A stretch of DNA of 64,000 bases from BD2-11 sp965115885 (GTDB lineage: Bacteria > Gemmatimonadota > Gemmatimonadetes > Longimicrobiales > Gaopeijiaceae), in the NCBI GenBank assembly GCA_965115885.1, contig OZ220479.1:3348001-3412000 (forward strand), written 5' to 3'. Each line of letters begins with the position of its first letter. Position 1 is the stretch's first letter. The notes below the pieces were generated by a model that worked only from the letters and a program-made list of their open reading frames with translations, made no database searches and was not told where the DNA came from. The position numbers and the translations under genes are program-made. Shown here piece by piece: positions 33,346 through 40,466 of this stretch.

Positions 33346-34226
33346 GCGCGTTCCAGAGCATCCCGGTAGGAACGCAACAACGCCAAGTTGCGCCGGTCGC
33401 TCGACGTCTTGTCGCCGCCTGCGGGCGTCTCCAGCAGCTTGGGCACGTCGCGGAGGCGGGCGTCCCTCATGATGCGGCGGAAGGGGGCCTCTCCCAGCGT
33501 CCCTTCGCCGATCATTTCGTGTCGGTCGCGGCGGGAGGCGAAAGGGTGCCTGGAGTCGTTCAGGTGAAGAAGCTCGAGCGACGCCAAGCCCAGCTCGCCG
33601 TCGTAGGCGCGCCAGACGCCGTCGTAGTCGTCGACCAGATCGTACCCGGCCGAGAATGCGTGGCAGGTGTCGACGCAGATGCCGACGCGCCGGTCGAACG
33701 GCGCGCCCACACCCGAGCGGATGGCGGCCAGACGCTCGAATCGGCCCCCGACCGAGGTGCCCGCCCCGGCGGTCAACTCGAGCAGGACGCGGGGTCCGTC
33801 GGGACACGCCTCCAGCGCCTCCGTCAGCGCTTCGGCGTTGCGGGCGATTCCGCTCGCGACGTCGCCGTCGGTGGCGTTGCCCGGGTGCGTGACCAGAAAA
33901 TCCAGGCCCAAGGCGCGGCCCCGTGCCAGCTCCGCCCGAAATCCGGCCAAGGACCGGCGCCGAAGCTCCCGGTCGGGAGACGCCAGATTGACGAGGTAGG
34001 AGTCGTGCGCCGCAGCGCACCGGATTCCGGCCGCAACGCGCGATTCCCGGAAGGCGCGGATCCGCTCGTCCGTCAGCGTGGGCTCGGCCCAGCGACTCGG
34101 TTGCTTGGTGAAGAGCTGCAGGTTGAGCGCGGCAACGTCCCGCGCGCGGCCGGGCGCGCGCTCGACCCCGCCGGCCACCGAAACGTGGACGCCGAGTTCG
34201 TCGACGACGACGGCGTGGGAGGACAA
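33342..34226 (-). CDS. nfo: Endonuclease IV (AP endonuclease)
   Basis: Cleaves DNA 5' to abasic sites in base-excision repair; 294 residues. The TIM-barrel metal ligands of the family are visible as AHDSYLVNLAS, VTHPGNATDG, LLELTAGAG, VGICVDTCHAFSAGYD, LLHLNDSRHPFASRRDRHEMIGEG and KLLETPAG. The chosen TTG start at 34226 precedes the GVHVSVAGGVERA strand and leaves 25 bp to the rpsN stop. Its stop overlaps the next gene. Its place after rpsN in an operon with a barrel protein and a metalloprotease is unusual. Confidence 0.93.
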   Translation of the reverse strand: MSSHAVVVDELGVHVSVAGGVERAPGRARDVAALNLQLFTKQPSRWAEPTLTDERIRAFRESRVAAGIRCAAAHDSYLVNLASPDRELRRRSLAGFRAELARGRALGLDFLVTHPGNATDGDVASGIARNAEALTEALEACPDGPRVLLELTAGAGTSVGGRFERLAAIRSGVGAPFDRRVGICVDTCHAFSAGYDLVDDYDGVWRAYDGELGLASLELLHLNDSRHPFASRRDRHEMIGEGTLGEAPFRRIMRDARLRDVPKLLETPAGGDKTSSDRRNLALLRSYRDALERA

Positions 34227-34251
34227 CGCCGCTACCTGCCCGAAACGGGCT

Positions 34252-34557
34252 CTACCAGCTGGACTTGCGGACCCCGGGGATCTTCCCTTCCAAGGACCAC
34301 TCGCGGAACGCGATGCGGGAAAGGCCGAACTTCTGGATGTGGCCGCGCGGCCGTCCCGTCGTGCCGCAACGGTTCCGGTGCCGGGTGGCGCTGGAATCGC
34401 GCGGCAACTTGCGCAACGCCCATTGGGCTTCGCGCTTCTCATCCGTCGACCGTTCGGGGTTCGCGATGACGCGCCGAAGCTCGCGTCGGCGTTCCGCATA
34501 GCGCTGGATCAGCTCCGCACGCTTGCGGTTCTGTTCGATCTTGCCTCGTTTCGCCAC
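34252..34557 (-). CDS. rpsN: Ribosomal protein S14, zinc-free long form
   Basis: Small-subunit ribosomal protein of 101 residues, the long C-minus form. The conserved end is RNRCGTTGRPRGHIQKFGLSR, then FREWSLEGKIPGVRKSSW. Only one Cys remains, so it cannot form the four-Cys zinc ribbon of the short form. The start is GTG 34557 with GGAAGGCGGCAAA upstream. It sits outside the usual spc ribosomal operon, next to the HIT and L31 genes. Confidence 0.95.
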   Translation of the reverse strand: MAKRGKIEQNRKRAELIQRYAERRRELRRVIANPERSTDEKREAQWALRKLPRDSSATRHRNRCGTTGRPRGHIQKFGLSRIAFREWSLEGKIPGVRKSSW

Positions 34558-34606
34558 TTTGCCGCCTTCCTTGGGGTCTCCTCTCGCGTGCGCGGGAGGT
34601 CGAAAG

Positions 34607-35017
34607 CTACGCGTCGCCGGACCGGCGCTCCAGGCCCGCGTCCTCACTGCGGGGAGCCGTGCCCCGCGGACCGACGAGCATCGGCCCCAGCGGCCGCCCC
34701 CCGATCAAGTGCATGTGGAGGTGCCGGACCTCTTGGCCCCCGTCGGCGCCGCAGTTTACGATCAGGCGGTATCCGGCCTCCGCGATGCCCTGTTCCCGGG
34801 CGACGCGCGCCGCCACCGCGAACATGCGGCCCAGCACCGGCTCGTCGCCCTCGTCCACATCGCGCGCGCTGGGGACGACGCGGTTGGGCACCACCAGCAC
34901 ATGCGTGGGCGCCGCCGGCGCGACGTCGCGAAACGCGGTCACCAAATCGTCCTGATGGACGATGTCGGCCGGGATCTCCCGCCGGACGATTCGGGAGAAG
35001 ATCGTGTCCTCCGTCAT
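34607..35017 (-). CDS. HIT-family nucleotide-binding hydrolase
   Basis: A 136-residue HIT protein of the HinT/PKCI type, probably hydrolysing AMP-lysine or other nucleoside phosphoramidates. The catalytic triad is HLHMHLIGG (HxHxHxx), with TIFSRIVRREIPADIVHQDD at the N-terminus and THVLVVPNRVV in the middle. The C-terminus is extended by about 20 charged residues. ATG 35017 overlaps the stop of the L31 gene (ATGA), so expression is coupled to the ribosomal proteins. Confidence 0.93.
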   Translation of the reverse strand: MTEDTIFSRIVRREIPADIVHQDDLVTAFRDVAPAAPTHVLVVPNRVVPSARDVDEGDEPVLGRMFAVAARVAREQGIAEAGYRLIVNCGADGGQEVRHLHMHLIGGRPLGPMLVGPRGTAPRSEDAGLERRSGDA

Positions 35018-35313
35018 CGACCGGCCGACACCTCCGCGTCCGTCCCGCCGGCGCCGGACTTCCCGCGCGGCCGGCGCGCGTAGCGCCGCTGGAAACGCTC
35101 GACCCGGCCCGCGGTGTCCACCATGCGCTGGGTGCCCGTGTAGAACGGGTGCGACGAACTCGATATCTCCAGGATGACCAGGGGATACTCGTTGCCGTCT
35201 TCCCACGCGATGGTCCTGTCGCTCTTGACGGTCGACCGGGTCAGGAACGCGTACCCGTTGGACGCGTCCTGGAACACCACCGGGCGGTACTCCGGGTGAA
35301 TGCCTTCTTTCAT
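35014..35313 (-). CDS. rpmE2: Ribosomal protein L31 type B (zinc-independent)
   Basis: Large-subunit protein L31 of the Cys-free B type; 99 residues. MKEGIHPEYRPVVFQDASNG and ILEISSSSHPFYTGTQRMVDTAGRVERFQRRY are the type B signature, with no CxxC pair. The C-terminus carries about 20 extra residues. In many bacteria the B form and C-minus S14 replace zinc-binding forms under zinc shortage. Here both are in one operon driven by a good promoter; whether it is zinc-regulated is not visible. Confidence 0.95.
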   Translation of the reverse strand: MKEGIHPEYRPVVFQDASNGYAFLTRSTVKSDRTIAWEDGNEYPLVILEISSSSHPFYTGTQRMVDTAGRVERFQRRYARRPRGKSGAGGTDAEVSAGR

Positions 35314-35392
35314 TCCCTCGATGCTCCGAAAAACTCCGGGTCCGCGATGCGGCCCCCCGTTCGCTTGCGCAACGAAGGTCCGACGGCCGACA

Positions 35393-35422
35393 AGTCTACC
35401 GCATCCGGGGACGGCGGGTCAA
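35393..35422 (-). promoter_or_regulatory. Sigma-70-like promoter of the rpmE2-HIT-rpsN operon
   Basis: On the minus strand TTGACC (35422-35417) and TAGACT (35398-35393) are separated by 18 bases, both one or two bases from consensus. The start of transcription would be near 35386, leaving a leader of about 70 nt to the ATG at 35313. The -35 box overlaps the last codons of the upstream cytochrome gene. No clear Zur palindrome was found around it. Confidence 0.65.
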
Positions 35423-35922
35423 CGTTCGGGGCCGGGCCCCTTCGGAGGCGTCAGGCGGACGCGACTCAGGATCTCGTCGTCGGGGGGAAGCTCGTCGGAA
35501 CCGGCGGGGTAGCCGTTCAACTCCAGAAGGTAGGCCATCACGTCCACGTAGGTCTGGCGCGGCAGCCCGCCCGGGTTGTCGTCGGGCATGGTTCGGCGCA
35601 GTTCCCGGTAGAGGTCGCGCGCGGTGCGGCGCGCCCACGCGTCCGTGAACACGGGGCCCTTGAACTCGCTCGCGTAGTGGCACTCCGAGCATACTCGCCG
35701 AAACGCGTTCTGCCCGCGGCGGGCCTGTTCCTCGGTGTAGACCGCCGTCCGAACTCCGGTCGGGGAGGGGGCCGCCGCGCTCTCCCCGGTCGGCGGGGGC
35801 TCCGCCGCCGGAACGCTGCGGGCGGGCGCGGGTCCCGGAAACGGAGAGGCGCGCGGCCCCGCGCATCCGAGGGCCAGAAGCGCGACGGCGGCGAACGCGG
35901 CGCGCGTCGATCCCGCCCGCAC
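35419..35922 (-). CDS. Monohaem cytochrome c lipoprotein
   Basis: A 167-residue envelope electron carrier. The signal ends VALLALGC, so lipid anchoring is likely. A Pro/Ala-rich linker leads to one haem site, CSECH in RRVCSECHYASEFKG. The axial Met is probably in RTMPDDNPGGLP. The C-terminal helix YVDVMAYLLELNGYPAG is typical of class I cytochromes. GTG 35922 shares one base with the stop of the multicopper oxidase gene. The cytochrome may exchange electrons with that oxidase or with a dehydrogenase partner. Confidence 0.85.
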   Translation of the reverse strand: MRAGSTRAAFAAVALLALGCAGPRASPFPGPAPARSVPAAEPPPTGESAAAPSPTGVRTAVYTEEQARRGQNAFRRVCSECHYASEFKGPVFTDAWARRTARDLYRELRRTMPDDNPGGLPRQTYVDVMAYLLELNGYPAGSDELPPDDEILSRVRLTPPKGPGPER

Positions 35923-37610
35923 TACTCCTCCTCGACTTCGAAGACGAACATCATGCCCGCGTGCAGATGCTCCGCGATGTGACAGTGCAACATCCACGAC
36001 CCCGGGTTCGACATCTCCACGAGCAAGTCCATGGTCGATCCGACCGGCAGGATGGCGGTGTCCTTCCACACCAGGTTGGCGTTGGGCACGCCGTCGCGCT
36101 CGACCACCAGGAAGCGCTGGCCGTGGATGTGGATGGGATGATTCATCGGATGGAAGGACTCGGGATCGTTGAACACCCGGATCTTGACCACGTCGCCCAC
36201 GCGGAAGCGCCAGCGGATGTCGCCGTTCTCGCGCCCGCTGGCCGTCTCCCGCAGGATCCAGGTCACCTGGGCGCCGGTCGAGAGCCAGTTCATCATCGGC
36301 ATGCCGTCGTTCCACTCGACCGGCGGAACGTAGAAGGTGTCGGCCTCCATCGACGCCACGATGGGCAGGGGAAGCCCGCGCACCCGAACCGTGGTCGTCA
36401 ACTCGTGGTCCACCGGCTTGCCCAGCAGGGCGCGGAAGGGCTCGACGTCCGCGGCCATGTCCGCGTTCTCGCGCAGTGCGCCGAAGGCTCGCGCGACCTC
36501 GTCGACGACGACGGGACCGCCGACGCGCACCACCGCAAGCGTGTCCTCGCGGGGGTAGAAGGTGCCCCGAAAGTGGTTCACCGCCTGGATCGCGTTCGTG
36601 ATGCCGACCTCCCCGGCCTCCGGGAACCGCACGTCCGCCACGTAGCGCTCGGCCGGGGCGATGACCACGCTCTCCACCCAGGTCTCCCGTTCGAACTTGC
36701 CGATGTCGGAAGCGATCAGCTTCACGCGCGCGCTCCCGAAGCGGACGTTGAAGGTGCGGGTGTTGGCGACGTTGGTCAGGTAGAAGCGGACCACCTCCCC
36801 GGCGCGCGCCTCGATGCGATGGTCGTCGACTCCGTTGGTCAGCATCACCGTGCCGAAACGCCCCATGAGGGCGTGCGTCGGCGCCTCTTCGCCCCAGGGG
36901 ACGAGCCCCTGCTCGTCGACGAGGATGTCGTCGAGCACGAGCAGCTCCTCCCGGTGCGCGGGGCCGTAGTAGTCCGGGACCGTCGGCATGACCAGCAGGT
37001 TCCCGTAGAGCCCCAGGTCCTGCTGGATGTCCTCGCGCACGTGGGGGTGGTACCAGAACATGCCGACGTCGGGAACGTCGATCTCGTAGGTGAAGGTCTC
37101 GCCTTCGACGATGGGGTCCTGGGTGAGCCCGGCGACGCCGTCGAAGCGGTTCTCCAGCCTAACGCCGTGCCAGTGGACCGTGGTGGGCATCCGGATGCGG
37201 TTGGTCACCCGCACCGCGATGCGCGCGCCCCGGTCCGCTTGGATGAGGGGGCCCGGATACTGCCCGCCGTACCCGAGCATGGCGTAGTCGCGCCCGCCGA
37301 TCGTGCGTCGGACCACGGACACGTCCAGGTCGAGGGTGTCTCCGTGGGCCAAGACGACACGTCGGCTCGGTTCGGCCGCGGGGAACGTCGCCGGGTCCAT
37401 GCCGTCGCCGACGAGGAACGGGCGCACGGGCGGAAGCGCGTTCTCGAGCCCCGGCGCCATGGGCATGGCGGCGGGCATCGGCGGCATGCGCCAGCCGCCC
37501 GCCTGGCCGTGCTCTCCGTGGCCCGTCGTCCGATGCTCCTGGGCCGCGAGCGCGCCCGGCAGTGCCGCGAGAGCGAGGATGCGGAGGCGCGCCGCCGCCG
37601 ACCGTCTCAC
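35922..37610 (-). CDS. Multicopper oxidase (stand-alone form)
   Basis: Exported three-domain laccase-like oxidase, 562 residues. The signal peptide ends ALPGALAA, and a His/Met-rich N-terminal segment (EHRTTGHGEHGQAGG; RMPPMPAAMPMAPG) may bind copper. Copper motifs are HWHG (type 2/3), WYHPHVRED, HPMNHPIHIHG and HCHIAEHLHAGM; the last supplies the type 1 Cys and His. The GTG start overlaps the stop of the preceding 200-residue gene by four bases. A second, fused oxidase (40467-42728) is its paralogue. The substrate is unknown; metal, phenolic or nitrogen compounds are possible. Confidence 0.92.
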   Translation of the reverse strand: MRRSAAARLRILALAALPGALAAQEHRTTGHGEHGQAGGWRMPPMPAAMPMAPGLENALPPVRPFLVGDGMDPATFPAAEPSRRVVLAHGDTLDLDVSVVRRTIGGRDYAMLGYGGQYPGPLIQADRGARIAVRVTNRIRMPTTVHWHGVRLENRFDGVAGLTQDPIVEGETFTYEIDVPDVGMFWYHPHVREDIQQDLGLYGNLLVMPTVPDYYGPAHREELLVLDDILVDEQGLVPWGEEAPTHALMGRFGTVMLTNGVDDHRIEARAGEVVRFYLTNVANTRTFNVRFGSARVKLIASDIGKFERETWVESVVIAPAERYVADVRFPEAGEVGITNAIQAVNHFRGTFYPREDTLAVVRVGGPVVVDEVARAFGALRENADMAADVEPFRALLGKPVDHELTTTVRVRGLPLPIVASMEADTFYVPPVEWNDGMPMMNWLSTGAQVTWILRETASGRENGDIRWRFRVGDVVKIRVFNDPESFHPMNHPIHIHGQRFLVVERDGVPNANLVWKDTAILPVGSTMDLLVEMSNPGSWMLHCHIAEHLHAGMMFVFEVEEE

Positions 37611-38209
37611 TCGTAGCCGTAGGCGGCGCAGTTCTCCTCCTCGAAGGCGCCGTGCCCCGCCATGGTGTGCATCTGTCCGCTGCGGGACATGCCTCGCAGC
37701 GCCACCGGACCCGCCCACGCGGCCGCTTTGGGATCGTCGCCGGATTCGAGCGTGACCACGAGCAAGAACTTGTTCCACCGGGCCCGCCCGCGCAGTCGGC
37801 CGTCCTCGAGCGGACCGAGGCGCTCGACCTCGTCCAGCTCCGGGGTGGTCAACCACCCCACGTAGACGCCTTCGCGGGGCTCCGCCAAGCGCTCCACCGA
37901 GAGCCGCACGTCGAGCAGGTAGCTGCCGTCCGCCGCGAGGGCGACGCCGAAGGGGGAGTCGGCGAACGTCACCTCGCCCCGTCCCGTCGCGAGCCCGGTG
38001 CCCGGGAGCCTGCGCGTGCTCACCACAGGGAAGGCGTAGTAGGTCGGCGCGTCGACCGGGACGGCGGACGCGGGCGGGGGCACGCGGAGCGCCCCGTCCG
38101 TCCCGGCGGCCTCCGGCAGCGCGCACGTTCCCGGGGAGATCTCCGGCGGGCGATCCCCGCTTCCCGGGATCGGAGCGGCAAGCAACGCGAGCAGCAGCGT
38201 CGTGCCCAT
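37607..38209 (-). CDS. Exported accessory domain protein, homologous to the N-terminus of the second oxidase
   Basis: A 200-residue protein with a signal sequence (GTTLLLALLAAPIPGSG). Two segments, EVTFADSPFGVALAADG and RARWNKFLLVVTLES, correspond to VVELGRVNGPFGVAVTAEG and RVSFNKFLILITAEA in residues 1-210 of the fused oxidase at 40467. GYVGWLTTP and PVALRGMSRSGQMHTM also align with YVAWAAPP and LVLRGRSPSSLMEAHD. It therefore encodes the same domain as a separate chain, translationally coupled to the downstream oxidase (GTGA). The role is unknown; subunit, copper loading or folding are possible. Confidence 0.72.
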   Translation of the reverse strand: MGTTLLLALLAAPIPGSGDRPPEISPGTCALPEAAGTDGALRVPPPASAVPVDAPTYYAFPVVSTRRLPGTGLATGRGEVTFADSPFGVALAADGSYLLDVRLSVERLAEPREGVYVGWLTTPELDEVERLGPLEDGRLRGRARWNKFLLVVTLESGDDPKAAAWAGPVALRGMSRSGQMHTMAGHGAFEEENCAAYGYE

Positions 38210-38216
38210 CGTCGCG

Positions 38217-39581
38217 CTACGGCTCCTGGCTCACCGGACGCGGACGAGGCGCGTCCCATTTCTGGACGCTGGAGATGTCCGGCATGCCCCAGTCCTCCCC
38301 GTTCCATCCGTTGAAGCCTTCCATGCGAAAGGTCCACAACCCGGTGCTCATGTCGCTCACCACGATCAGCCCGTCCTCGTTGCGCACGTCCACGCCGAAG
38401 GCCCCGTTGAAGACCGGGGTCCGAAAGTCGCGGTCGTTGGGAGAGCCGACGTAGGTGTCGTAGTAGCCCACCGTGACCGGGTTGGCGGGATCCATCAGGC
38501 TGAAGACCTGGAGGCCGTCGAGATATCCGGAGACGAAGACGTAGGGCCAGCGCACCTCGTGATTGTGCACCAAGTTCCGCCAGTCCGCGGTCCAGGCGGA
38601 GATGGGCCGGCTGATGTTCGTCTGCGTCCCTTCGAGCGCGGGCTGGAGGTCGAAGATGCGCAACGGCGCGTACTGGTATTCGGTCTCGGCGATCACGTAG
38701 CGTCCGTCCGGGCTGGGCGTGAAGGTGTGGCCCGAGCGGACGCCGCTGACGCCGGTCAGGGTGGCCACCAGCTCCGGGGCGCCGAGATCGCTGATGTCGT
38801 AGACGTAGTAGCCTCCGGTGCCGCCGCCGTAGAAGCGGTCCTGTCCGGTGTCGGGATGATAGGCGGCGTAGAAATCGTGGTAGCCGCGCCCGCCTCCCCG
38901 CCCGAGCGGGGACTCGGGGATCGGAATCCGTCCCGCCAGGGCGTCCGAGGGGTCTCCGTCGACGACCTTCGCCAGGTCGTAGGCGTGCGCGAACGGGCCG
39001 CGCACCGTGGCGAGCAGCAACACGCGGCCGTCGGAGTGCTTGTAGATGAAGATGTTGTGGAAGCCTCCGGGCAGTTCCGGCTCCCGGATGCGCGCGATTT
39101 CCCGCACGGTGGTGGGGTCGGGAAGCCCCGTGACGTCCAGGACGACCGCGCCCAGGTCCGGGTTGGGGCCGCCCTGGCCGAATTGGAGGGACTGCACCAC
39201 GTAGTAGCGGCCGTCGAGCTTGAAGTACTTGACGTCCATCCCTCCGGTACGCTGGTGCAGGTCCTGGTTTTCGATGCGCCAGCGGTGGATGACCTCCGGG
39301 TTCTCGGGGTCCTCCAGATGGACGATGTCGGTGCCCTTGGGGCCGACCTCGCCGTAGACCATGCGCGCGACGTACGCGTAGGGGCGGTGCGTTTCCTGCT
39401 CGAGCTCCACGTCCGCCACGCTCAGCTGCGGGCCCAGGGGCACGTGCCCGAGCACGTCCATGTTTTCGCTGCCCGGCTCGAGCGGCGTCCACTGGGCGGC
39501 GGCGGTCGCCGCCGCCCAGTGGAGCGCCAGGGCGGCGACACCGGCCTTCGCGAGGGTCGAATGGACGGATCTCGTCCGCAT
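38217..39581 (-). CDS. LVIVD-type beta-propeller exported protein
   Basis: A 454-residue exported protein, ATG 39581 with ribosome site GAAGGAG. The signal peptide is AGVAALALHWAAATAAAQ. The mature part repeats propeller-like units such as YVYDISDLGAPELVATLTG, LQVFSLMDPANPVTVGYYD and DIVHLEDPENPEVIHRWRIE, the LVIVD pattern of D-(I/V)-S-(D/N)-P-x-x-P. Several His and Asp residues (RGYHDFYAAYHPDTGQDR; VHNHEVRWPYVFVSGY) recall metal or selenium-binding propellers. It heads the operon propeller, accessory domain, oxidase, cytochrome; the spacing to the next gene is 7 bp. Confidence 0.8.
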   Translation of the reverse strand: MRTRSVHSTLAKAGVAALALHWAAATAAAQWTPLEPGSENMDVLGHVPLGPQLSVADVELEQETHRPYAYVARMVYGEVGPKGTDIVHLEDPENPEVIHRWRIENQDLHQRTGGMDVKYFKLDGRYYVVQSLQFGQGGPNPDLGAVVLDVTGLPDPTTVREIARIREPELPGGFHNIFIYKHSDGRVLLLATVRGPFAHAYDLAKVVDGDPSDALAGRIPIPESPLGRGGGRGYHDFYAAYHPDTGQDRFYGGGTGGYYVYDISDLGAPELVATLTGVSGVRSGHTFTPSPDGRYVIAETEYQYAPLRIFDLQPALEGTQTNISRPISAWTADWRNLVHNHEVRWPYVFVSGYLDGLQVFSLMDPANPVTVGYYDTYVGSPNDRDFRTPVFNGAFGVDVRNEDGLIVVSDMSTGLWTFRMEGFNGWNGEDWGMPDISSVQKWDAPRPRPVSQEP

Positions 39582-39778
39582 GGCGAACTCCTTCGGCACG
39601 GGGGCGACGGATTTCCCGGGACCCGCACGGTCCCGACCGATCATGGTAATGCGGTTCGGCTCTCGCGCGCACGCCCCCGGTTATCGCCCGCCGCCCGGAT
39701 GCGCGGGATCCCGGAAACCGCCGCCTCTCACGCGTCGGAAACGCGGGGGCGCGCCCCGCCCCCGCCGCACCGACGACA

Positions 39779-40260
39779 GCTCCGGTCGACGAGGCCTTCG
39801 GCCGGCTCTTCGGGCCCGCCACCAAGGTCTCGCCGTGGCCCGTGCTTCGAGCGGCTCGCCGACGGCCACGTCCACGGCACCTGCAAGCGCCGCGCCTATC
39901 GCACCGAACGGGTCTCCTGCCGAGGGACCAAGGTCACGCCCGCATCCATCGCCGCGCGTCGCAAACCCCAACCCGACGGCACGCTCGGCTACCTGCGCGT
40001 CGACACCCGTGCACTTGGGCGACCGCCACGGCGAGAAGGGCGTCTGCGTCGTCGACGAGGAGGCCGGATTCCAATACCCGGACAACGATTCGCACCGGGC
40101 GGCGGCGAGAGACGGGGCGGGATCGAAGCGTTGGGAGAACATCGCCTCGGGCGCCATCCGGACGTTGGCCTCGCGCGACGTCGCCTTCGCCTTTCCGAGG
40201 GCAACCGCACCCGTCCGACCGACACGTTCGGGGAATCGGTCCTCGAGGCGAGGGAAGGCC
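39779..40260 (+). pseudogene. Decayed rve-type IS transposase (copy B)
   Basis: Remains of a DDE transposase, readable only by changing frame. The pieces in order are APVDEAFGRLFGPATK; RCFERLADGHVHGTCKRRA; KVTPASIAARRKPQPDGT; LGYLRVDT, which keeps the first catalytic Asp; a shift; then HLGDRHGEKGVCVVDEEAGF; and a possible late EGNRTRPTDTFGESVLEA. The family consensus as I recall it runs GRLSGPATR, FERLARISVAHLYNLRRS, GERRKPDPQGRPGYLRVDTVHQGDRDGEKG. It shares this layout with the minus-strand relic near 22.6 kb. It fills most of the 885-bp gap between the two multicopper oxidase loci. Terminal repeats were not found. Confidence 0.72.
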
Positions 40261-40466
40261 GAGGAACGGGGTGCCTCCGCCAACCCGAATCCTCCCGTTG
40301 CGCTTCCACGTCTCGGGACCTAAAGATGCTTCCCCAATCGACCGCCACCCGTCTCCGGACCCAGATTTCCTCTTCTCCTCCGAAGCCCCCCGTTCGGGCT
40401 CGTCACCGCATTGGAAAAGACTGCCAACCGGGCCCCGCATCCCCACCCACTCGAGAGAAGGAGCGC

